A stretch of 64,000 nucleotides of DNA, from the NCBI GenBank assembly GCA_041485885.1, contig JBGPKL010000005.1, positions 62,001-126,000 on the forward strand, in the 5' to 3' direction. The notes under the pieces were generated by a model, which did no database searches, had not been told where the DNA came from, and saw nothing but the letters and a program-made list of their open reading frames with translations. Positions within the stretch are counted from its first letter, which is position 1; each line of letters starts with the position of its first letter. The translations under genes and the position numbers were made by a program. This DNA comes from JACQFZ01 sp041485885 (lineage in GTDB: Bacteria; Pseudomonadota; Gammaproteobacteria; Acidiferrobacterales; Sulfurifustaceae). Shown here one piece after another: positions 48,549 through 58,850 of this stretch.

Positions 48549-50518
48549 GCCGCTTCCTTGCGCGCGCGAGCGGTTTCCATCGGCCCGAATACTCGCGCGG
48601 CGCGAATCTTTAGCGTCGAGCGTACCGCACTGGTGCGTCCATCCTCGAACTTCACCGATATTTCCGTTTCGACGTGCTCCGCAACCGAATAGAGCGCGTC
48701 GATGATCTTGACGTACTTGTCCGCAATGATACGGCGGCGGACCTTGCGCGTGCGCGTGAGCTCGCCGTCATCCGCGTCGAGCTCTTTGTGCAGAATGACG
48801 AAGCGCGCGATCTGCGAGCCGGCGAGTTTGGGATCGCGCGCGAGATCTCGATTTACCTGCTCCACACAATCGCGGATCAACTCGTACACCGCTTCTTTGC
48901 TCGCGAGATCGGTATATCCGGCATACGGCAGATTGCGCCGTTCCGCCCAATCGCCGACCGCCATCACGTCGACATTGATAACGGCGGTCACGTGGGCGCG
49001 GCCGTCCCCGAATACGACGGCTTCCTTGACGTGCGAAAAGAATTTGAGCTTATTCTCGAGATACTTCGGCGCGAACAGCGTGCCGTCCGTGAGGCGACCG
49101 ACATCCTTAGCGCGATCGATGATGCGCAGATGCCCGTCGGGATCGAAAAACCCCGCGTCGCCGGTGTGAAACCATCCTTCCGCATCTTTCGCGGCGGCGG
49201 TCGCCTCGGGATTCTTGTAGTAACACTGGAACAGTGTCTGACTTTTGATAAGAATTTCCCCGTTGTCGGCGATCCGCAATTGAACGCCTGCAACCGGCGG
49301 TCCGACGGTATCGGGCTTCACTTCGCCGTCGGGTTGCACGCAAACAAACACGCAGGTCTCGGTCGAACCGTAGAGCTGTTTCAAGTTGATGCCGATCGAG
49401 CGATAGAACACGAACAAATCCGGCCCTATCGCCTCACCCGCGGTATACGCCACGCGCACGCGGCTCATGCCGAGCGCGTTGCGCAGCGGACCGTACACAA
49501 GCAAGTCACCGATGGCGTAGCCTAGGCGGTCGGCTAGACGCACGGATTCCTTGCCCTCGAGCAGCTTCGCGCCGACGCGGCGCGCGAGCTTCATGAAAGA
49601 GTGAAACATCGCCCGCTTGATCCGGCTCGCGTCTTCCATGCGGATCATCACCTGCGTCAGCAGCCCCTCGAACACCCGCGGCGGCGCGAAGTAATACGTC
49701 GGCCCGATCTCGCGCATGTCGATCGCCACGGTGTCGGCGGATTCGGGGCAGCTCACACAATAACCGACGACCATCGCTTGCGCGTACGAGAAAATGTTTT
49801 GGCCGATCCACGCGAGCGGCAAATAGGCGAGCACCTCCTCGTCGGCCGTGAGACGGTCGATGTCCGCGCCGGCGCGCGCGGCGATGATGAGATTCTGATG
49901 CGTGAGCACGACGCCTTTGGGATGTCCGGTCGTGCCGGACGTATAAAAGAGAGCCGCCGTGTCGGCAGCCGTCACGCTTTCGATTTCGCGCGCAAAATAG
50001 TCTGGATGCGCGGCGCGGAAATCGCGGCCGCGCTCGCGCAACCGCTCGTAGCTCATCAATTGCGGTTGCTTATAGTTGCGCAGCCCGCGCGCGTCGTCGT
50101 AAACGATGAACTTGAGCTTTGGGCACTGCGGGAGGATTTCGAGCAGCTTGTCGACTTGCTCTTGATCTTCGACGATGGCGAACTCGATTTCCGCGTCTTG
50201 CAGAACGAACGCCATCTCCTGCGCCGCCGCGTCTTGATAGAGCGGAACCGGAACACCGCCGAGTGCTTGCGCGCCGGTGACGGACCAATATAGCCGCGGA
50301 CGATTTTCTCCGACGATCGCGAGGTGATCGCCGCGCTTGAAACCGAGCGCGGCGAGGCCGCAAGCGAGCAGCGACACCTCATCCAACACCTGCCGCCAGG
50401 CCCACGTCTGCCAAATGCCGAGATCCTTCTCGCGTATGGCCGGCCGGTCGCCATGTATCGACGCGTGATGCAGCAACAATCGCGGAAACGTATCTGGCCG
50501 CTGAATCTTGTCGGGCAT
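48545..50518 (-). CDS. Long-chain-type acyl-CoA synthetase (AMP-forming)
   Basis: The protein has 657 residues from the ATG at 50518, with GGAGGA nine bases upstream. The AMP-binding core is Tyr-Thr-Ser-Gly-Thr-Thr-Gly-His-Pro-Lys-Gly-Val, followed by Tyr-Gly-Ser-Thr-Glu-Thr and the hinge Trp-Phe-His-Thr-Gly-Asp-Ala-Gly with Asp-Arg-Ala-Lys-Asp. It resembles the FadD15/long-chain group. It is the first gene of the liv operon and is translationally coupled to livG, so it should activate the imported acid. Confidence 0.9.
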   Translation of the reverse strand: MPDKIQRPDTFPRLLLHHASIHGDRPAIREKDLGIWQTWAWRQVLDEVSLLACGLAALGFKRGDHLAIVGENRPRLYWSVTGAQALGGVPVPLYQDAAAQEMAFVLQDAEIEFAIVEDQEQVDKLLEILPQCPKLKFIVYDDARGLRNYKQPQLMSYERLRERGRDFRAAHPDYFAREIESVTAADTAALFYTSGTTGHPKGVVLTHQNLIIAARAGADIDRLTADEEVLAYLPLAWIGQNIFSYAQAMVVGYCVSCPESADTVAIDMREIGPTYYFAPPRVFEGLLTQVMIRMEDASRIKRAMFHSFMKLARRVGAKLLEGKESVRLADRLGYAIGDLLVYGPLRNALGMSRVRVAYTAGEAIGPDLFVFYRSIGINLKQLYGSTETCVFVCVQPDGEVKPDTVGPPVAGVQLRIADNGEILIKSQTLFQCYYKNPEATAAAKDAEGWFHTGDAGFFDPDGHLRIIDRAKDVGRLTDGTLFAPKYLENKLKFFSHVKEAVVFGDGRAHVTAVINVDVMAVGDWAERRNLPYAGYTDLASKEAVYELIRDCVEQVNRDLARDPKLAGSQIARFVILHKELDADDGELTRTRKVRRRIIADKYVKIIDALYSVAEHVETEISVKFEDGRTSAVRSTLKIRAARVFGPMETARARKEAA

Positions 50519-50735
50519 TGCCGGGTTTTCCTCCGCGGTGGTCGCCCGCCTCCCGGAGAAAGGGGCGGGTTGGTTATAGGCCATGTTAACCCGTCCCTGG
50601 GCGCTTTAGCAGTCCAACCGGCTTCTACCGTATTTTCTGCGATCGAGACCAACAACGTCCGTTTCCCCTAAACTGTCGCCCGAATACCGTTCTATCGACT
50701 CATATGCTTATTTTTAGGAATGCAGAGGAGATGTC

Positions 50736-51920
50736 ATGAACGACGCCGTCGTCATTGTCGCCGCCAAGCGCACTCCGATCGGAGCGATGAATGGACAGTT
50801 CGTGTCGCTGTCCGCACCCCAATTGGCGGCGGCGGCGATCAGGGCCGCCGTCGATGAATCCGGTCTGAAGCCGGAGGACATCAACGAAGCGATCATCGGA
50901 TGCGTACTCCCCGCCGCGCTCGGCCAAGCGCCCGCGCGTCAAGCGATACTAGGCGCGGGGCTGCTGGCGACGACCGCGTGTTCGACGCTTAATAAGGTGT
51001 GCGGCTCGGGCATGAAAGCCGCGATGCTGGCGCACGATCAAATCATCGCGGGCTCCGCCGCCGTCATGATTGCCGGCGGCATGGAGTCGATGTCGAACGC
51101 GCCGCATTTGCTACCGAAGGCGCGCCAGGGATACCGCTACGGACATGTGAAAGCGCTCGATCATATGGTCTACGACGGCCTGGAGGACGCGTACGAAGGG
51201 AAAGCGATGGGCGTGTACGCCGAAGCGACGGCGGAAAAATACGGTTTCACGCGCGCGCAACAAGACGCCTACACCATCGAATCCGTCCGGCGCGCTCAGC
51301 TCGCGGTCGCGAACGGAACGTTCAAAGCGGAGATAGCCGCCGTCGCGATCAAAGGAAAGGGCGACAGCACGACTTATATAGATACGGACGAAACCCCCGG
51401 CCAGTGCAGGATCGACAAGATCCCGAGCCTGCGTCCGGCGTTCAAGTCGCCGGACGGCACCGTAACGGCCGCCAGCTCGTCTTCCATCTCCGACGGCGCC
51501 GCCGTGCTCATACTAATGAGAGAATCCGACGCCAAAACGCGCGGCATAAAGCCGCTCGCGCGCATCCTCGGTCACGCCTCCAACGCGCACGAGCCGCAAT
51601 GGTTCACGACCGCACCTGTCGGCGCGATTCAAAAACTGCAAAAGAAATTGGGCTGGACGCCGAAAGACGTGGACCTCTACGAGATCAACGAAGCCTTCGC
51701 CGTCGTAACGATGGCGGCGATGCGCGATCTCGGCCTCACGCACGAAAAAGTAAACGTGAACGGCGGCGCGTGCGCGCTCGGCCATCCGATCGGTGCTTCC
51801 GGAGCGCGCCTCATCGTCACGCTACTGCACGCGCTAAAAGCACGCGGCGGAAAACGCGGCATCGCGTCGCTTTGCATCGGCGGCGGGGAAGCGACGGCGA
51901 TGGCGTTCGAATTGTGCTAG
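50736..51920 (+). CDS. Acetyl-CoA C-acyltransferase (thiolase)
   Basis: The protein has 394 residues. The nucleophile Cys is in Asn-Lys-Val-Cys-Gly-Ser-Gly-Met-Lys, Asn-Glu-Ala-Phe-Ala and Gly-His-Pro-Ile-Gly-Ala-Ser-Gly supply the oxyanion hole and His, and Cys-Ile-Gly-Gly-Gly gives the second catalytic Cys. The pattern is of the acetoacetyl-CoA thiolase/beta-ketothiolase class. GAGGAG stands five bases before the ATG. It is divergent from the acyl-CoA synthetase with 217 bp between and probably completes beta-oxidation of the same substrate. Confidence 0.94.
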   Translation: MNDAVVIVAAKRTPIGAMNGQFVSLSAPQLAAAAIRAAVDESGLKPEDINEAIIGCVLPAALGQAPARQAILGAGLLATTACSTLNKVCGSGMKAAMLAHDQIIAGSAAVMIAGGMESMSNAPHLLPKARQGYRYGHVKALDHMVYDGLEDAYEGKAMGVYAEATAEKYGFTRAQQDAYTIESVRRAQLAVANGTFKAEIAAVAIKGKGDSTTYIDTDETPGQCRIDKIPSLRPAFKSPDGTVTAASSSSISDGAAVLILMRESDAKTRGIKPLARILGHASNAHEPQWFTTAPVGAIQKLQKKLGWTPKDVDLYEINEAFAVVTMAAMRDLGLTHEKVNVNGGACALGHPIGASGARLIVTLLHALKARGGKRGIASLCIGGGEATAMAFELC

Positions 51921-51948
51921 CTAGGGAAAGGCCCCAATGTTGTTCTCA

Positions 51949-53391
51949 TCAGCCACCCACCGCCGCCACTGCGTTCGACGGAACCGTGTACTCCTTGCCC
52001 GAAACGGTAATGAGCGTTGTCGTCGAGCTACCATTGAAGTTCGCGCTCAAGCGAATCTTCTCCACGCGCTCACCCTTGGCGAACTGCGTACCCAACTGAT
52101 CGCCGAGCGAGGCGACGATGGTGTAGGTCGTCGTCGCGAACAACGTGCTCAGTCCCGAGGGCACGTTGATGCTCACGCTCGTTGTCGCACTCGCGACCGT
52201 GCCCGTCAATGGCGGGCTGGCGACACTCACCGCTCCACCGCCGCGTTCCGGCGTAAGCGTCAATTGAATCGTGTTCGTGACCGGGACACCGGTCGTATTG
52301 ATGACGACCGTCACGGGATTCGGCGTATCCGCGGGCAACGCAACATCGCCGACGCCAGTCGGTACTGCGGGCGCGGCGATGCCGCCCACGCTGCTGATCG
52401 CGAGTGTTGGGAATCCGGTGACGTTGATCGTGCCCGTAGTCGCAACTTGCGTGCTGACGCGACCAATGCCACCGCTGCCGCCTTGTAGAGAGGCGCTGAA
52501 TGCGATGCAGCTGGTGCCGCCTCCTGACACGTTCAACGAGCCGTTTCCGGTGATGTTTGACGCAACAATACGAATAGCGCCGCCGCTTCCGGCGCCGCCG
52601 CAGCCGCCGGCTACACTGAGATTATTCAGGGCTGCATCACCGCCTTTGCCGCCGTTAGCGCGAATCGCGCCGGTAACATTTACCGTTCCCGACGCAGCGA
52701 TCAGGATCGCTCCTCCGCCGCCACCACCACCAGCCCCTTGATACGTATTACCGCCCGCAGCACCGCCGCCTCCCGATCCACCGAGCAGCGGCACGATAAA
52801 ATCCGTACCGTAGCCACCGCCGCCAGTGCCGGTGTTCAACGGATTATTGCCACAATTAAACGGCACCCCATTGATACCTCCCCCGCCTTTGTATCCCCCT
52901 CCCCCGCCTCCTTGAGCAACCCCGCTACAAAAACTGTTCCGATCTCCGCCGCCGCCGGCGCCGGGCCCGAGACCATTGCCCGCCCGACTATTTACCTGGC
53001 TCATGCCGCCGCGTCCACCGTCGAAACCGCCCGGCCCGCCGACACCGGGAAACGTGTAGTCGAGCAACACGTTCGTGCCGACGTTCTGTGAAGGTTTGCC
53101 GCTCACGTCGATCGCGCCGGCCACCGTGACATCGCCGCTCGCCAGTATCGTCACTGGCGTGTTGTTCGCGTTCTTTCGGAACGTCACCGTCACACCGGAG
53201 GGAATGTTCACCGATGTGTACTGAAAAATCCCGCTCGGCGGCAATTGCAATTCGACGTCCGCCGTCGGATTCAAGGCGCCATCCGCGCCGGTGCTGCCGC
53301 TGTTGAAGGCCGCGTGCGCCGAAACGGACGACAGGCTCAGCAGCAGCGCGAATAGGAACGTTGTCTTCTTGATGTCTAGATAGTCAGCCAT
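51949..53391 (-). CDS. Secreted glycine-rich protein
   Basis: The 480-residue protein has a signal peptide ending in Ser-Ala-His-Ala-Ala near residue 28. A short beta-rich N-terminal part with Thr-Val-Thr-Phe-Arg-Lys-Asn-Ala-Asn-Asn is followed by about 180 residues dominated by Gly (runs of up to six, with Gly-Gly-Gly-Tyr-Lys and Gly-Asn-Thr-Tyr-Gln repeats), then a threonine/valine-rich C-terminal beta domain. There is no sortase or PEP-CTERM tail. It is likely an extracellular matrix or surface protein. GGAGGAG lies before the ATG. It is the third of three secreted-protein genes in a row. Confidence 0.8.
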   Translation of the reverse strand: MADYLDIKKTTFLFALLLSLSSVSAHAAFNSGSTGADGALNPTADVELQLPPSGIFQYTSVNIPSGVTVTFRKNANNTPVTILASGDVTVAGAIDVSGKPSQNVGTNVLLDYTFPGVGGPGGFDGGRGGMSQVNSRAGNGLGPGAGGGGDRNSFCSGVAQGGGGGGYKGGGGINGVPFNCGNNPLNTGTGGGGYGTDFIVPLLGGSGGGGAAGGNTYQGAGGGGGGGAILIAASGTVNVTGAIRANGGKGGDAALNNLSVAGGCGGAGSGGAIRIVASNITGNGSLNVSGGGTSCIAFSASLQGGSGGIGRVSTQVATTGTINVTGFPTLAISSVGGIAAPAVPTGVGDVALPADTPNPVTVVINTTGVPVTNTIQLTLTPERGGGAVSVASPPLTGTVASATTSVSINVPSGLSTLFATTTYTIVASLGDQLGTQFAKGERVEKIRLSANFNGSSTTTLITVSGKEYTVPSNAVAAVGG

Positions 53392-53439
53392 GGTACTCCT
53401 CCACGTAATCGCAAATATTTTTCGAAGCAATGAGTGCTG

Positions 53440-55593
53440 TTACTTTTGCACTCCCACTACCGGCGAAACGACAGGTCCCGCAGCGGTAGGAACAATCGGC
53501 AAATCGGCACTACCTTTCACGACTCCCATGACGGTCGAAGCCGTCAGTCCTGCGGGCGTCGCATTCAGGGGCGCGGTGGAATCGCCCTTCACGATACCGA
53601 CGACAACGGACGAGGTCGGATTGCCGCTCGCGGAAGCTGACGGAAGGGTTGGGTCGCCTTTACTGATGCCCAGAGGTCGGCCGACGACGGGATTTCCCGC
53701 TGCCGAACTGGCCGGTAACGTCGTGTCGCCTTTAACTATGCCGACAACGATCGATGCCGTCGGGTTTCCCGGAGCGCTGACGGCGGGAGCCGTGCCGTCG
53801 CCTCGCACGATTCCAACCGGGCGTCCGTAAGTGAAGTCCATCTTGGCGAAATCGGTCGTGACATAGACCGGAATCTCGACTGGATCGGCGACGCCGTCGA
53901 CGATGACTCTGATCGTCGTCTGGCCCGCCGTCCGCCCGGTGATGTTCGCGGCCGCTTGGGTTTCACCCGCGGCCAGCGCGATCGTCGTCGGAGATATCGT
54001 CGCTATCGACGCATCAACGACGGCCAACGAAATGTTCCGCGACACCGTGGCTGCAGGTATGCGAACGAAAAATTGCCGCGCGATCCCGTCCGGCGGAACC
54101 GCCAGCGGATTCGGCGTCGAATGAATCTGCGTCACCTCCTCAGCGGGCGGCAGTACGACGCTCACGCTCGCCGAGCCGCTGGTGAAGTTGACGCGCGACG
54201 CCGTGACCGTAGCCGACCCTGGGGTAACCCCCGTGACGGGCACCGCGACGGAGCGCGTGCCGGCGGGGATCGTCACGCTGGGCGGCACGGTGACGTTGGA
54301 GCTGCTCGACGACAGCGCGATACTTTGTCCGCCCGCTGGCGCTACATGCGGCATGCTCAAGATCAAGGAGGCGCTCGTTCCTTGCGTGAAGGCGAGCGTG
54401 GCAGGCGCAAATGTAAGACTTGCCTGCGCGATAGTGAGCGGAATGGAGTTCGAGGTAAACGTTTGACCGGCGTTTCGCGGGTCAGGCGTGACGACGACGA
54501 TGTTCTTGACGCCCACGCCCAGCCCGGGCACCACGGCAGTCAGCGTCGTGTCGCTGACGTAGGTCGTCGGAAACAGGACATCGGTCCACATGACCTTCGA
54601 TTCGGGTAGGAAGTTCCTTCCCGACACGGTGATCGTTCGATCGCTTTGTGTCAGGTAAATGATGGACGGTGTAACGGAAATCAGCTGCGGTTGAATTTGC
54701 ACGACCGCCACCGCCGCGTCGCGCCGGGCGCGACCCGCCGCGACTTGCGCCTCGAAGCCGAGCGCGCCGAGTGGCGCCGCCGCGCTCGCGGCCAACTGAA
54801 CCGGAATGGTCGTGGAAGTCCCGCCGGGCAAAATGGTGGCAGTAATGACGGAGCTATCGAACGTGACGCGGTCCGCGCCATCGAGCCGCGTGCCGCTGAC
54901 GGTCGCCGCAATCACTTCGCCTTGCTGGATTTGATTCGGAATGATGCCGGTAATCGTCGGCGCCTGACCCACCGATAAGATGCCTTGCGCTACCACGTAC
55001 GGAATGCCCTGCAAGCCCCAAACGATGGAGCCAAAAATTTCCCCCGCGGGGACGGCGACGCCGTTGACCCCGTTACCGCTCGCTTGCAGCCCGATGCCGC
55101 GCGGTGAGGAATTGAGATCGACGCTGATCGCGGGACCGCTGTTGTTCTTGAAAAAAACCTGGGTCAGAGTGGGCGATGCGGACTCGACGACGACGCCTTG
55201 CCCAAAACGCACTTCCGCATGCTCGAGTACGGTGAGCGCGTCGTTGGTGCCGTCGCGAAACCGCAGCACGCCCCAATTTCCCGGCGCGGGCGATCCGCTC
55301 GGCGTATCGGAGGAGGCGGTGAAGATGATCGGAAGCGCGGCCGTGCCGCGCGCCTGAAGAGCGCCCGAGTTCACGCTGAGGTTCGTGCCCAGGTCCAGGT
55401 AAACCGTTACGCCCGGTTCGATGATGAGCGTCGCGCCGCCCTCGATCGACACATCCGCGGTGACGCGGTAAGGACTTTGCGCGACGGACCACGTCGTCGA
55501 AACGGAGATCGGGCCTGACACATCGATTGCAAAAGCCGCCGACGAGCAGACGAGCGCGAAGATGCAAACCGATATCTTAGCCGCGCTCAACAC
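53440..55593 (-). CDS. Secreted IPT/TIG and Ig-like repeat protein with C-terminal repeats
   Basis: The protein has 717 residues, GTG start with GGGGAAA just before. After a signal peptide (cut near Ala-Ala-Phe-Ala) comes a right-handed beta-type region with Gly-Ala-Thr-Leu-Ile-Ile-Glu-Pro-Gly-Val-Thr-Val. Two IPT/TIG modules follow (Ile-Thr-Gly-Ile-Ile-Pro-Asn-Gln-Ile-Gln-Gln-Gly; Ile-Ser-Val-Thr-Pro-Ser-Ile-Ile-Tyr-Leu-Thr-Gln), then Ig-like modules. The last about 100 residues are five to six units of about 24 residues, each with Val-Val-Gly-Ile-Val-Lys-Gly-Asp and Gly-Asn-Pro. The C-terminal unit may bind a partner or a surface; it is not a known sorting signal. Confidence 0.8.
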   Translation of the reverse strand: MLSAAKISVCIFALVCSSAAFAIDVSGPISVSTTWSVAQSPYRVTADVSIEGGATLIIEPGVTVYLDLGTNLSVNSGALQARGTAALPIIFTASSDTPSGSPAPGNWGVLRFRDGTNDALTVLEHAEVRFGQGVVVESASPTLTQVFFKNNSGPAISVDLNSSPRGIGLQASGNGVNGVAVPAGEIFGSIVWGLQGIPYVVAQGILSVGQAPTITGIIPNQIQQGEVIAATVSGTRLDGADRVTFDSSVITATILPGGTSTTIPVQLAASAAAPLGALGFEAQVAAGRARRDAAVAVVQIQPQLISVTPSIIYLTQSDRTITVSGRNFLPESKVMWTDVLFPTTYVSDTTLTAVVPGLGVGVKNIVVVTPDPRNAGQTFTSNSIPLTIAQASLTFAPATLAFTQGTSASLILSMPHVAPAGGQSIALSSSSSNVTVPPSVTIPAGTRSVAVPVTGVTPGSATVTASRVNFTSGSASVSVVLPPAEEVTQIHSTPNPLAVPPDGIARQFFVRIPAATVSRNISLAVVDASIATISPTTIALAAGETQAAANITGRTAGQTTIRVIVDGVADPVEIPVYVTTDFAKMDFTYGRPVGIVRGDGTAPAVSAPGNPTASIVVGIVKGDTTLPASSAAGNPVVGRPLGISKGDPTLPSASASGNPTSSVVVGIVKGDSTAPLNATPAGLTASTVMGVVKGSADLPIVPTAAGPVVSPVVGVQK

Positions 55594-55715
55594 TTTCCCC
55601 GGCGTTGACTGTCTTTCAAAAGTAAGTTGTGTCAGGCAGTCTCGCGCTCGCCTGCATCACACCTTTTCGACGCGGCGCTATGCGCCTGCGCCGTCCGCGA
55701 CATTTCACTGAACAT

Positions 55716-58700
55716 TCAAGGCGTGACGGTAATCGTCACGGTACTGCTCGCCGTTGCGCCGAGGTTGTCGGTCACCGTCAATTGGAACTTAAGCGCGGTA
55801 TTCGCCGTCACCGGTGGCGCGGTGAACGTCGGCGTAGCGGTATTCGCCGCAGTTAGTGTCGCCGCGGGGCCGGCGGTTTGTGTCCACTGGTACGCGATGA
55901 TCGTCCCGTCCGGGTCGGAGGAGCCGGTGCCGTCCAATTGAACTAGCGTCCCCTGCTTAACTTTCTGACTCGCGCCCGCTTTCGCGATCGGCTTCTGATT
56001 CACGTTGCGCACGGTGACGTTGATAGTGTCGCTGCCGGTCGCGCCGTTGTTGTCAGTGACGGTGAGCTGGAACGTCAACACCGTATCGACGGTTACCTGG
56101 GGAGCAACGAAGGTCGGTGCCGCGATGGTCGGGTCGCTCAGCGTTACCGTCGGGCCGGCGATCTGTGCCCAAAAGAAGGACGCGATGGTTCCGTCCGGAT
56201 CGGTGCCTACACCGTTCAGCGTTACGGTGGCTCCCTCGTTCACCGACTTGTCCGGCTTGGCGTTTGCCACGGGCGGCTTGTTGACGTTGCGGATGAGCAC
56301 GTCGACGGTGTCGGTGCCGGTGCCGCCGTTGTTGTCGGCGACTTGCAGTTGCAGGGTCAGCACGGTATCCGCGGTCACTTGCGGTGCGGTGAACGTCACC
56401 GTCTGCGTGCTAGCGCCGGTGAGCGTAACCGTCGGGCCGGCGACACGCGTCCATTTGTATGACGCGATGGTGCCGTCGGGGTCAGTGCCGCTGCCGGTGA
56501 GGCTGACGGCGTCGCCCTCGTTGACGGTTACATCCGGCCCGGCGTTGGCCGTCGGCAGCCGGTTGACGTTGCGCACCGTTACCTGCGTGGTCGCGATCGC
56601 CGTCGCGCCGCCGTTGTCGGTGACGGTGAGCTGGAACTTGAGCACGGTGTTCGCCGTGACTTCCGGCGCGATGAACGTCGCCGTCGCAGCGTTGGCGCCG
56701 CTCAGCACGACCGCCGGACCCGCGGTCTGCACCCACTGGAATGCGACGATCGTGCCGTCGCTGTCCGTACCGCTGCCGGTGAGCGTGACGCCGGTGTTCT
56801 CGTCGACCGTTTGAGCGGCGCCGGCATTCGCTGTCGGCAGCGCGTTGGCGATGTTGTTGCGAATCTTCACGCTAACCGTCGCCGCGCCGGTCGCGCCCTG
56901 GTTGTCGGTGACCGTCAATTGGAACGTCAACGTCGACGCACCGCCGACTTGCGGCGAGATGAACGTCGCGGTCGCCGTGTTCGCGCCGGACAGCGTCACG
57001 GCGCGGCCGGCGGTCTGTGCCCATTGATAGGAAGCAATGGTGCCGTCGGGGTCGGCACCGCTTCCGCTCAGGGTGACGAGAACATTCTCATCGACCGTTT
57101 GATCGGGGCCGGCGTTCGCCGTGGGCGCTTGATTGACGTTGCGCACGGTCACGTTGGTCGTCGCGCTTCCCGAGGCGCCGCCGTTGTCCGTAACGGTTAG
57201 GCGGAACGTGAGGACGGTATCTACCGCTACCTGCGGCGCGGTGAAAGTTGCCGTCGCGGTGTTCGCATTCGTCAGTGTCGCCGTCGGACCGGCGATCTGC
57301 GTCCACGCAAACGAAGCGATGGTGCCGTCAGAATCGGTGCCGCTGCCCGTGAGAGTGACGGCCGTGCCTTCGTTGGCCGCTTGATCTGCACCGGCGTTTG
57401 CCGTTGGCGGTTGGTTCGCCACCGTCACGTCACGCACCGTGACGTTGGTCGTCGCCGATCCCGAACCCCCTTGGTTGTCTATCACCGTGAGCTGGAACGT
57501 GAGTACGGTGTCGACCACGACTTGCGGCGCGACGAACGTCGCCGTCGCGGTATTCGCGTTGGCCAGCGTCACGCCCGGACCGTTGATCTGCACCCACGCG
57601 AACGTCACGATCGTGCCGTCCGGATCGGTGCCGCTGCCGCTCAACGTAACGGACGCACCTTCGTTCACTGTTTGATTCGCGCCGGCATTCGCCGTCGGCG
57701 ACCGATTGACGTGGCGCACCGTCACATTGACGGTCGCGACTCCGGTCGCTCCCTCGTTGTCCGTCACCGTTAGACGGAAGGTGAGGACGGTATCGGTCGC
57801 GGCCGGCGGCGCGGTAAATGTTGCGGTGGCGCTGTTAGCATTTGTCAGCGTCACCGTCGGGCCGGCCGTCTGCAACCACGCGTAGTTCGCGATGGTTCCG
57901 TCCGCGTCCGTGCCGCTGCCGTTCAATGTGACGGCATCGCCCTCGTTGACGCTTTGATTCGCGCCGGCGTTCGCCACAGGCGGCTGATTGACGTTGCGCA
58001 CGGTCACGTTCGTCGTTGCGGAACCCGTGCCGCCGCGGTCGTCCGTAACCGTAAGACGGAACGTCAATAGCGAATCAACCGTTACCAGCGGAGCGATAAA
58101 AGTCGCACTCGAGCTGGTCGCGTTCGTAAGCGTCGCGGCAGGGCCGGCGGTTTGTGTCCACTGATAGGACGCGATGGTGCCGTCCGGATCGGCGCCCGAG
58201 CCGGTGAGCGTCACATTCGCGCCTTCGTTGATTGCCTGATCCGCGCCCGCGTTTGCCGTCGGCGGTACGTTGGGCGCCTGGCCCGGCACCGTCACGGAGA
58301 CAGTGGCCGAACCGGTGCCACCGTCGTTGTCGGTGACCGTCAGTTGGAAGCCGAAAATGGTCTGCGTAGAAACGTTGGGCGCGGTGAAGCTCGCCGTCGC
58401 CGTGTTGGCGTGGGTGAGCGTGACCGCCGGACCGGCGATCTGCGTCCACGCGTAAGACGCAATCGTGCCGTCGCTGTCGGTGCCGCTGCCGGCGAGCGTC
58501 ACGCTCTGGCCGGAGAAGACGGTTTGCGCGGCGCCCGCGTTCGCGACCGGCGCCTGATTGGGACGCGCACGCACGGTGACGTCCATCGCGTCGACACCGG
58601 TCGCTCCTTGGTTGTCAGTGACGGTCAATTCGAAAGTGAAGCTAGCGCCGATACGTGCGCTCGGCGCCGTGAAGCTAGCGCTCGCGGTGTTCGCGTTCGC

Positions 58701-58850
58701 GAGCGTCACCAGCGACCCCAGGGTCTGCTGCCAACGATACGCGACGACCGTGCCGTCGCTATCGGTGCCGCTGCCCGTCAGAATGACGTTCGCTCCGCCG
58801 TCGACCGTCTGATCCGGACCGGCGTTGGCGAGCGGCGCGTTGTTGCTCGG
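55716..58850 (-). repeat. Tandem PKD-coding repeat array (11 units)
   Basis: Eleven coding units of about 280 bp each, one PKD domain per unit, with strongly similar nucleotide blocks such as the Ala-Asn-Ala-Gly-Ala and Gly-Thr-Asp-Pro-Asp-Gly-Thr-Ile-Ala-Ser codons. The units are not identical, so they arose by duplication and then diverged. The last unit (nearest the stop) is the most different. Confidence 0.85.

Noticed and set aside
55716..58850. Regular repeat spacing in the PKD gene as a possible CRISPR-like array
   Set aside because: Units are about 280 bp, in frame, and translate to PKD domains, so this is a coding repeat.
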